DNA of 25,947 nt from VBDM01 sp035317085 (GTDB lineage: Bacteria; Pseudomonadota; Gammaproteobacteria; Burkholderiales; SG8-39). Numbering within the stretch: the first letter of the stretch is position 1; the number at the start of each line of letters is the position of its first letter. The translations under genes were made by a program, and so were the position numbers. The notes under the pieces were generated by a model. It did no database searches, had not been told where the DNA came from, and saw only the letters and a program-made list of their open reading frames with translations. The stretch is from positions 1-25,947 of the forward strand of contig DATHHS010000007.1 of the NCBI GenBank assembly GCA_035317085.1, read 5' to 3'. This document shows positions 21,662 to 25,947 of this stretch, piece by piece.

Positions 21662-22306
21662 TCAATTCTTGCCGGTGTTAACCGCGAGTTGAGCGTCGAA
21701 GGCTCGCTTGTAGGCGGGCCGCGCTTCGCCGCGGATGAGATAAGCGGCCAAGTTTGGAAATTCGTCCAGAATGCCCGAAGATTCCAGCCTGAGCAGCACC
21801 GACACCATCAAAAGGTCGCCCGCGCTGAATGCACCATCGAGCCAGTCGGCATCACCCAAGCGAACGGAAAGTTGATCTAGCCTGCCGCGAACGCGATCTT
21901 CCACCAGAGGAAGGCGCTCCGCATGCCAGGGCTTGTCGCCCTCGAGCAGCTTCGCGTTTGCAAGTTCGAGGATCGGCGGTTCCACCGAGTTGAGCGCGGC
22001 AAACATCCATGTGATCGCGCGCGCCCGGGCATTGGCATCGTCCGGCAGCAAGCCTGCATGTCGCTCGGCGATGTGAAACACGATCGCCCCTGTCTCGAAC
22101 AGCGCGAGATCGCCTTCCTCATAGGTCGGAATTTGGCCGAAAGGATGAAGCGCCAGATGCGCGGGTTCCTCCATCGCACGAAACGAAACAAGGCGAACCT
22201 GGTAGGGTTGGCCCACTTCCTCAAGCGCCCAGCGAACGCGCGTATCACGCGCCAATCCCTTGCCGCCATCGGGTGAGCGTTCAAAGGCGGTAATGGTGAT
22301 GGTCAT
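21662..22306 (-). CDS. Glutathione S-transferase family protein
   Basis: A 214-residue protein with a thioredoxin-like N-terminal domain (VRWALEEVGQPYQVRLVSF, then PFGQIPTYEEGDLALFETGA, where GQIP gives the cis-Pro and ETGAI matches the E-S/T-x-A-I glutathione-binding block) and an all-helical C-terminal domain (LDGAFSAGDLLMVSVLLRL with the conserved S-x-x-D N-cap). It should bind glutathione; its substrate is unknown. It opens the large cassette. Upstream, on the - strand, is the attC core GTTAGGC at 22385-22391. Confidence 0.88.
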   Translation of the reverse strand: MTITITAFERSPDGGKGLARDTRVRWALEEVGQPYQVRLVSFRAMEEPAHLALHPFGQIPTYEEGDLALFETGAIVFHIAERHAGLLPDDANARARAITWMFAALNSVEPPILELANAKLLEGDKPWHAERLPLVEDRVRGRLDQLSVRLGDADWLDGAFSAGDLLMVSVLLRLESSGILDEFPNLAAYLIRGEARPAYKRAFDAQLAVNTGKN

Positions 22307-22384
22307 CGAGAGGCTCCTCCTTGGCGAACATCATCGGCTGCGGAGGCGGTGGCCAAAGCTTGAGCTATCGCATGCATGAATGAC

Positions 22385-22460
22385 GCCTAACGTCGCATGA
22401 GCGGCCGAACAAGCGGGCAAAGCCCGCTTGTGAAGGTCCGTCTCGATGGGCCGGTTATGC
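22385..22460 (-). other. Integron attC site (complete)
   Basis: On the - strand the 76 bp start with GCATAAC (R'', 22460-22454) and end with GTTAGGC (R', 22391-22385), which fits the GTTRRRY core exactly. Between them GGCCCATCGAGACGGACC and the reverse complement of GGCCGCTCATGCG pair as CATGAGCGGCC with three extra-helical bases, as expected for L''/L'. The central hairpin is a perfect 10-bp stem, ACAAGCGGGC-aaa-GCCCGCTTGT on the + strand (22409-22431). The R'' core contains the stop codon of the DUF5615 gene. Confidence 0.75.
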
Positions 22461-22778
22461 CTCAACACGAACCAACTGCCCAGGTCGGACGGTCGCGATC
22501 GCGGTCAAGCCAGCGGGAACAAGAGGCAACAGGTCTTCGAGCGCATTGCTCGTAGCGCAGAGTACGACCACGCCAAGACGCCGGTTCGAGATGTTCTGCT
22601 GAAACTCGAGATTCTGGTCACCGGTCACGAACACCGAGAACCCAGCGTCCTCGGCTTGAGTAAGCAATGCGCCGTTCTTGAGACCTGCCCACGATTCTTG
22701 CTGGACAGTACGAACGTCGTGGCCGACCAAGTACGGCGCTAGCTGCCGAGGAAGCTGCTCATCAAGCAGAATGCGCAC
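22455..22778 (-). CDS. DUF5615 family PIN-like protein (probable toxin)
   Basis: A 107-residue protein: MRILLDEQLPRQLAPYLVGH, TVQQESWAGLKNGALLTQAE, FSVFVTGDQNLEFQQNI and GVVVLCATSNALEDLLPLVP are the four blocks of DUF5615, a PIN-like fold with acidic residues at Asp6, Glu7 and Asp in TGDQNL. These proteins usually pair with a small DUF433 or RHH-type protein in putative toxin-antitoxin modules; a nuclease role is inferred. The start overlaps the DUF433 gene by 17 bp. Its stop codon TAA is part of the attC R'' core. Confidence 0.85.
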   Translation of the reverse strand: MRILLDEQLPRQLAPYLVGHDVRTVQQESWAGLKNGALLTQAEDAGFSVFVTGDQNLEFQQNISNRRLGVVVLCATSNALEDLLPLVPAGLTAIATVRPGQLVRVEA

Positions 22779-22986
22779 GAGCGCTCAGGGCTTCGTGAGC
22801 CGCTTCCAACGACGCGACCGCTTGCTCTCGGGAGACACTCGGAAACGAATCGAGAAACTCGTCAAGACTGTGGTTTCGTTCGAGGTAGTCGATCAGGTTG
22901 CGGAACGGAACGCGCGTCCCGACAAACACGGGCGTGCCGCCCAGAATATCAGGATCGCTGTGAACAACCGGCGCAGTGTTTGGCAT
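22762..22986 (-). CDS. DUF433 family protein (probable antitoxin)
   Basis: A 74-residue protein beginning MPNTAPVVHSDPDILGGTPV and continuing FVGTRVPFRNLIDYLERNHS, then LDEFLDSFPSVSREQAVASL. This is the DUF433 winged-helix signature (DILGGTPVFxGTRVP). The partner gene DUF5615 follows with 17 bp of overlap, the usual antitoxin-first order for this pair. I start at ATG 22986, with GAGGG 6 nt upstream, rather than an upstream TTG. It likely binds DNA and the toxin. Confidence 0.88.
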   Translation of the reverse strand: MPNTAPVVHSDPDILGGTPVFVGTRVPFRNLIDYLERNHSLDEFLDSFPSVSREQAVASLEAAHEALSARAHSA

Positions 22987-23025
22987 GTTGGTCCCTCTAT
23001 TCGCCAATTCTAGCTCACCGCCCGC

Positions 23026-23103
23026 GTTGAGGCATAACGTTCACGCCCACCGGGCGCGCGACTGCGATCTTCGGCCAAGGTGCGACGCTCCACGCCCGTG
23101 ACG
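23026..23103 (-). other. attC half-site (R'/L' side) joined to an IS407-group remnant
   Basis: On the - strand it ends GGTGGGCGTGAACGTTATGC, with R' core GTTATGC at 23038-23032. The stretch 23035-23103 is 60/68 identical to 24538-24605 next to the intact IS copy. The attC partner half (23245-23277) lies on the other side of the IS remnant. Confidence 0.6.
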
Positions 23104-23242
23104 TCACCCCGGAATATCGGCACAGGTCAAAACTAGAGTAAGGTCGCTTCTGAAGCTCCTTAAAAGAGGATAAGGAGAAGCGATGAAGAAGTCGAGGTTC
23201 ACGGAAGAGCAGATCACATTTGCATTACGGCAAGTCGATTCT
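23101..23242 (+). mobile_element. IS407-group (IS3 family) remnant
   Basis: The sequence begins TGACGTCACCCCGGAATATC, like IS407-group inverted repeats, and runs into a small open frame at 23183 starting MKKSRFTEEQITFALRQVDS, the start of the orfA transposase of this group. It breaks off after about 20 codons and joins an attC half-site, so the rest of the IS has been deleted. Confidence 0.7.
23183..23242 (+). pseudogene. IS407-group transposase orfA, first 20 codons
   Basis: MKKSRFTEEQITFALRQVDS is recognisable as the start of orfA of IS407-type elements; AAGGAGAAGCG provides the Shine-Dalgarno. The coding sequence then runs into unrelated DNA, so no protein is made. Confidence 0.7.
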
Positions 23243-23244
23243 AT

Positions 23245-23277
23245 GGCGCACGTCCGTATGGGGCGCCGGGTTAGTGC
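23245..23277 (-). other. attC half-site (R''/L'' side) after brnA
   Basis: On the - strand, GCACTAACCCGGCGCCCCAT then ACGGACGTGCGCC follows 4 bp after the brnA stop. CACTAAC (23276-23270) is one base from the RYYYAAC consensus. CGCCCC-A-CGGACG pairs in part with the reverse complement of the half-site at 23026-23103. The IS407-group remnant lies between the two halves. Confidence 0.55.
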
Positions 23278-23529
23278 TCAACTTTGTGCCGCGAGCTCTT
23301 CGCGCACGATCTTGCGCACGAGCTCCTGGGTTACAGGAGGAACCACCAATCCAAGGTGAGCTCGGAGCGCATCGTTGATAAGGGTTTGATAACCCTTTCC
23401 AGACTTTTCGGACTCGGTCTTGAAGCGCTTGAGAGTCGCGTCGTCGATGTAAATGGTAATACGTGTTTTCCCGGTGGTAGGAATCACCGCGCCACGCTTG
23501 CCTTTGGAGAAGTCATAGACTTTTTTCAT
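23278..23529 (-). CDS. brnA: BrnA family antitoxin (cassette-borne)
   Basis: An 83-residue antitoxin. TGKTRITIYIDDATLKRFKT and ESEKSGKGYQTLINDALRAHL form the ribbon-helix-helix part, with the GKGYQTLIN signature of BrnA. The N-terminus MKKVYDFSKGKRGAVI is basic. It overlaps the upstream brnT by 17 bp, and AAGGAACT stands right before its ATG. It is unlike the BrnA at 3266-3544 in sequence. It likely binds the palindrome in the promoter to control its own operon. Confidence 0.9.
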   Translation of the reverse strand: MKKVYDFSKGKRGAVIPTTGKTRITIYIDDATLKRFKTESEKSGKGYQTLINDALRAHLGLVVPPVTQELVRKIVREELAAQS

Positions 23530-23785
23530 AGTTCCTTCGCTCTTTTGGGTCAGCCTTCCGCACCGATATGACTCGCACTCCGTCTCGCCGGAGAGTGTGA
23601 ACCACGACCATCAACGACCCGAGCAGGTTCATTCCGATGGTAACGAAGCGATGCTCGCCTTCCGCAGAGTCATCCTCGACGGTTAGCGCGAGCGGGTCAT
23701 TCAACACCCCGTCGCCCTCGGAAAGGGATGCGCCGTGCCTCTTGAGGTTTGCTGCATCCTTCTTCGGGTCGAATTCGGCGGACAC
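23513..23785 (-). CDS. brnT: BrnT family toxin (cassette-borne)
   Basis: A 90-residue toxin: MSAEFDPKKDAANLKRHGAS, LSEGDGVLNDPLALTVEDDS, AEGEHRFVTIGMNLLGSLMV, and RVISVRKADPKERRNYEKSL. These are the BrnT landmarks (FDPxKxxxNxxKHG, EHRFVTIG, RVISxRKA), giving a RelE-like ribonuclease. It starts at GTG, 6 nt after a TATACT -10 box, so a leaderless message is likely. The antitoxin follows with a 17-bp overlap. It differs in sequence from the copy at 3031-3303. Confidence 0.9.
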   Translation of the reverse strand: MSAEFDPKKDAANLKRHGASLSEGDGVLNDPLALTVEDDSAEGEHRFVTIGMNLLGSLMVVVHTLRRDGVRVISVRKADPKERRNYEKSL

Positions 23786-23791
23786 AAGTTC

Positions 23792-23820
23792 AGTATATGC
23801 ACTATATGCATATATGTCAA
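23792..23820 (-). promoter_or_regulatory. brnTA promoter with palindrome in the spacer
   Basis: On the - strand TTGACA (23820-23815), a 17-bp spacer and TATACT (23797-23792) precede the brnT GTG by 6 nt. The perfect palindrome TATATGCATATA (23803-23814) lies inside the spacer. This is the same layout as the brnTA promoter at 2997-3025. Confidence 0.75.
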
Positions 23821-23864
23821 TGCCGATTCTAGGATTCGCGATCCGTCGTGTCGAGCACTACCTT

Positions 23865-24541
23865 GTTATACGCGCTCATTTCAGTTGTATTTAGCGCCCA
23901 CGTCTTTACCCGGTAACTCGCCAGCCTTCAGCTTCTTTATCAATGCGAGCAGGTCCGAGGCGCCAGATTCGTCGAAATACAACGGGCGACCGACATTCAT
24001 GCCCGTGGCACAGCTGCCCAAGCTGCACAGCGTGACCGCCAAATAATGATTGGTCGAGTTGCCGCTGTGGAACGCGAACTCCAGGCTCAGTCCCGGATGT
24101 ATTGGCGCGTCTCCAATCTTTTTGTCGAAGGCGTCGCCATTTGCTCTGGCTTTAGCAGCCCATTCCAAGAACTTGGCGATATGAGCAGAATAGGTATCTG
24201 CGTGCTGAGCCGCGAACATCGCATAGTCGCCTGACTTTGCGACACCGTAGGGTTCGAAGGAAACCTTCAGTCGCTGGGATCCCGGCGATCCGTCTACAGC
24301 GACGAAGGTAGGCCGATCCATGTATTTCCGCGCGGCGCTGTTGTACTCATACACTTTCAGCGGAGATCGAATTGGGGTTTCCTGCATCGCCGCGCAAGAG
24401 CTTAAGAGTAGAGCGGCTAAAGCAACGGCAGTTGCGCGAGTCATATATCCCCCTTTTTGTCGACTACGAAAGCAGTTTGCCAATAAAGCCGTGCACCGCT
24501 CAATGTGCGCGCGCAGTGCATCGGCTTCCAGTGCGTATAAC
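23865..24541 (-). mobile_element. Putative integron gene cassette: lipoprotein of unknown function
   Basis: Bounded by GTTATACGC (23865-23873) and GCGTATAAC (24533-24541), a perfect 9-bp inverted repeat that includes the core heptamers GTTATAC/GTATAAC. At its 3' end the attC is collapsed: the R'' core is followed after two bases by the start of the BrnTA cassette. Confidence 0.55.
23881..24444 (-). CDS. Lipoprotein of unknown function (cassette-borne)
   Basis: A 187-residue lipoprotein: MTRATAVALAALLLSSCAAM, lipobox SSC with Cys17. I use ATG 24444, with a GGGGG Shine-Dalgarno 5 nt upstream; a longer frame from 24483 starts outside the signal. The mature protein looks globular (YMDRPTFVAVDGSPGSQRLK, LEFAFHSGNSTNHYLAVTL) and I do not recognise the family. 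It is alone in a cassette and probably sits in the outer membrane. Confidence 0.7.
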   Translation of the reverse strand: MTRATAVALAALLLSSCAAMQETPIRSPLKVYEYNSAARKYMDRPTFVAVDGSPGSQRLKVSFEPYGVAKSGDYAMFAAQHADTYSAHIAKFLEWAAKARANGDAFDKKIGDAPIHPGLSLEFAFHSGNSTNHYLAVTLCSLGSCATGMNVGRPLYFDESGASDLLALIKKLKAGELPGKDVGAKYN

Positions 24542-24601
24542 GTTCACGCTCACCGAGCGCGCGACTGCGATTGTCGGCCAAGGCGCGATGCTTCACGCGC
24601 G
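24535..24601 (-). other. attC half-site (R'/L' side) cut by the full IS
   Basis: On the - strand it ends GCTCGGTGAGCGTGAACGTT then ATAC, with R' core GTTATAC at 24541-24535. It is 60/68 like the half-site at 23035-23103. The IS left end TGATCTTC begins at 24602, exactly where the other half-site meets the IS407-group remnant. Confidence 0.6.
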
Positions 24602-24607
24602 TGATCT

Positions 24608-25453
24608 TCATCCGATTTGGTGGACACTTTGCGGGGCATGTGCCAAGCATTCGAACTCGACCGGCGAATGATATCCCAGGCTCGAATGGATGCGCTTTTC
24701 GTTGTAGAAGCGATTGATGTAGCCGGCAACTGAGGCGTTGAGCTCGGCGTCGCTCTGGAAGCTGCGCTGGTGCGTGAGCTCGGCCTTCAGGGAGTGGAAG
24801 AAGCTCTCCATGTGAGCGTTGTCCTGGCAGTTGCGGGGCCGGTTCATGCTGGGAACGATTCCTTGAGAGCGCAGGAAGTCCTGGTAGCCGTAGGCCGAGT
24901 ACTCGATGCCGCGGTCGGAGTGGAAGAGCAATCCGGGTTTCGGATCGCGAAGCGCAATAGCCCTCTTCAGAGCGCGCAAGGTCACATCGATGGTGCGGTT
25001 GCGTGCCAGCGTCCAACCGATGATGCGCCGCGAGAACAGATCCATCACCGTGGCCAGGTAGCGCCAGCGCTTGCCCAGGCGCAAGTAGGTCAGATCGCCC
25101 ACCCAGATCTGGTCGGTGCGCGTGGGCAACGGCTCATCCAGGCGCAGGTTGCCGGTTTTGGCGAAGAACCGGCGCACCATGCCCGAACCCTTTCGGTAAA
25201 GCCTGCTCACGCGGGCGCGCAGCCCCCGCTCGCGCATCAGGCGCGCCACGCGCTTGTTGCTGCAGCGGATGCCCTCGCGCCTGAGCACTTCGTGCACGCG
25301 CGGGGAGCCGTAGCGAGCGCCGCTGTCGCGGTGGATGCGCTCGATCCGGGCGCCCAGCGCCTGGTCGTTGCGCCGACGCTGGCTACCGTCCCTGCCCAGC
25401 CAGGCGTAGAACCCGCTCCTCGAGACCTTGTACCGCCGGCAAAGGAACGCCAC
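24608..25453 (-). CDS. IS3-family transposase orfB (DDE integrase core)
   Basis: A 281-residue frame from GTG 25453, really the second part of an orfAB fusion. MAFLCRRYKVSRSGFYAWLG is the helix-turn-helix segment, followed by the rve catalytic core: QIWVGDLTYL (first Asp), LLFHSDRGIEYSAYG (second Asp) and QDNAHMESFFHSLKAEL (Glu), spaced as in IS3-type DDE(35)E transposases. The frame upstream continues SHPLQYQTPKAKFEFIAEHQ into orfA by a -1 shift. The stop codon lies inside the left terminal repeat. It cuts and joins DNA at the IS ends. Confidence 0.92.
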   Translation of the reverse strand: MAFLCRRYKVSRSGFYAWLGRDGSQRRRNDQALGARIERIHRDSGARYGSPRVHEVLRREGIRCSNKRVARLMRERGLRARVSRLYRKGSGMVRRFFAKTGNLRLDEPLPTRTDQIWVGDLTYLRLGKRWRYLATVMDLFSRRIIGWTLARNRTIDVTLRALKRAIALRDPKPGLLFHSDRGIEYSAYGYQDFLRSQGIVPSMNRPRNCQDNAHMESFFHSLKAELTHQRSFQSDAELNASVAGYINRFYNEKRIHSSLGYHSPVEFECLAHAPQSVHQIG

Positions 25454-25476
25454 CCCGTACTGCGCCTGGTGTTCGG

Positions 25477-25887
25477 CTATGAACTCGAACTTCGCCTTCG
25501 GCGTTTGATATTGAAGCGGATGGCTTTTTTTAAAAGGTCGTGCTCCACCTCAAGAGCAGCCAGCTTCCTCTCCAGAGCCCGCACCTCGCGACGCGCCTGG
25601 ACCTTCGCCTCCAGCTGCTTCACTTGGCGCTTGAGTGAGCGCTTCTCAGCATCGGCCTTCGGTGCCCTCAGCACCTTCGGCAAGCTCAAGCCGGCGGCCT
25701 CGGCCGCCGGCTTGAGCTTCCCCTCCCGGTAGTCCTTCTTCCACTTCGAGAGCATGAACGGGTGGATATCCAGCGCATGTGCCACGTCCTGCGTCTGGAT
25801 CTCCGGATGATTGGCCAGCTTCACCGCCTGAATCTTGAACTCAAGTGTGTAGCGATGAACCTTCTTTGGCCCAACGGGTGCTGCCAT
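25477..25887 (-). CDS. IS3-family transposase orfA (helix-turn-helix, coiled coil)
   Basis: A 136-residue protein beginning MAAPVGPKKVHRYTLEFKIQ. Residues about 14-55 hold the helix-turn-helix (AVKLANHPEIQTQDVAHALD and IHPFMLSKWKKDYREG) and residues about 75-115 a leucine-rich coiled coil (RSLKRQVKQLEAKVQARREV). I use ATG 25887 with AGGAGG 6 nt upstream. The A-AAA-AAA run at 25532-25538 (read on -) after DLLKK lets ribosomes slip -1 into orfB to make the fused transposase; orfA alone often regulates. Confidence 0.9.
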   Translation of the reverse strand: MAAPVGPKKVHRYTLEFKIQAVKLANHPEIQTQDVAHALDIHPFMLSKWKKDYREGKLKPAAEAAGLSLPKVLRAPKADAEKRSLKRQVKQLEAKVQARREVRALERKLAALEVEHDLLKKAIRFNIKRRRRSSSS

Positions 25888-25947
25888 GAACACCTCCTCA
25901 ATCGTTAGGTCGAGGTGTCCACTTTATCGAATGAGGTTCCGCGTCCG

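Larger units (their letters stand above)
19929..22391 (-). mobile_element. Putative large integron gene cassette: GST, TauE/SafE permease and ArsR-type regulator
   Basis: The segment is bounded by GTTAGACGTCAT at 19929-19940 and ATGACGCCTAAC at 22380-22391, which are inverted repeats with 11 of 12 matches. These are the R'' core of its own attC and the R' core where it joins the previous attC. It holds three genes, two on - and one on +, with an internal divergent promoter region. At about 2.5 kb it is long for a cassette. Confidence 0.5.
22454..23038 (-). mobile_element. Putative integron gene cassette: DUF433/DUF5615 toxin-antitoxin pair
   Basis: Bounded by GTTATGCCTCAAC (22454-22466) and its perfect inverted copy GTTGAGGCATAAC (23026-23038). 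The outer seven bases are the attC cores GTTATGC/GCATAAC; the six inner ones are cassette-specific. Both genes run 5' to 3' on the - strand and end at the complete attC. Confidence 0.65.
23270..23862 (-). mobile_element. Putative integron gene cassette: BrnTA
   Basis: Ends carry an imperfect inverted repeat: GTTAGTGCTCAAC at 23270-23282 against GTCGAGCACTACC at 23850-23862 (11 of 13 match). The cores differ from the consensus (GGTAGTG at the start). The cassette carries its own promoter and both genes. Confidence 0.5.
24602..25940 (-). mobile_element. IS3-family insertion sequence, full length
   Basis: About 1.34 kb with imperfect terminal inverted repeats: left GATCTTCATCCGATTTGGTG and right (read inwards) GAACCTCATTCGATAAAGTG share TCATxCGAT and GTGGACAC. 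A 3-bp GCG on each side (24599-24601 and 25941-25943) could be the target duplication, as expected for IS3-family elements. It holds overlapping orfA and orfB joined by a -1 frameshift site. It looks intact and is the likely parent type of the deleted copy at 19213-19908. It lies inside an attC site. Confidence 0.85.

Noticed and set aside
23092..23110. CRISPR-like repetition, since 23035-23103 recurs at 24538-24605
   Set aside because: Only two copies, 1.5 kb apart with genes between; explained as related attC half-sites.

Overview
The window looks like chromosomal DNA of a high-GC betaproteobacterium. This is inferred from strongly G/C-biased third codon positions, an E. coli-type ferredoxin-NADP reductase end, a SWIB protein, and dispersed REP-type hairpins of the kind common in betaproteobacteria. 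No rRNA or tRNA was seen, so the lineage is not fixed further.

Positions 1-13.3 kb are ordinary core or housekeeping DNA, mostly on the + strand. The order is: fpr end, DUF6279 lipoprotein and TlpA-like thioredoxin (overlapping ATGA/GTGA junctions), a Tat-exported transglutaminase-like protein, a BrnT/BrnA toxin-antitoxin pair beside gene debris, an alpha/beta hydrolase, two TPR proteins (one frameshifted), a SWIB protein, an MFS transporter, an HSL-type esterase, nicotinamidase (pncA), a VOC protein, a cupin, a spermidine-synthase-like protein, an APC permease and a membrane-anchored methyltransferase resembling the FAM173 family.

Positions 13.4-19.2 kb are a run of small genes, all on the - strand: SnoaL-like, HIT, DUF488, GFA and gamma-glutamylcyclotransferase-like proteins, several small membrane proteins and lipoproteins, and a GNAT acetyltransferase whose start codon lies inside an insertion sequence. 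G+C appears lower beyond about 15.9 kb.

Positions 19.2-25.9 kb read as a stretch of integron gene cassettes on the - strand without a visible integrase. From right to left there is a lipoprotein cassette, a BrnTA cassette, a DUF433/DUF5615 cassette and a large cassette holding a GST, a TauE/SafE permease and an ArsR-type regulator. Each is bounded by a cassette-specific inverted repeat built on attC core heptamers (9 to 13 bp). One attC site (22385-22460) looks complete. Three others are cut at about the same internal place by IS3-family elements: one full IS, one internally deleted relative, and one IS407-group remnant. Two of the four clear cassettes carry toxin-antitoxin pairs. The integrase, if present, should lie to the right of the window.

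Both brnTA loci, about 20 kb apart and unlike in sequence, share a promoter design: -35 and -10 boxes 17 bp apart, a palindrome filling the spacer, and a -10 box only 5-6 nt before the brnT start codon, which predicts leaderless, autoregulated transcripts.
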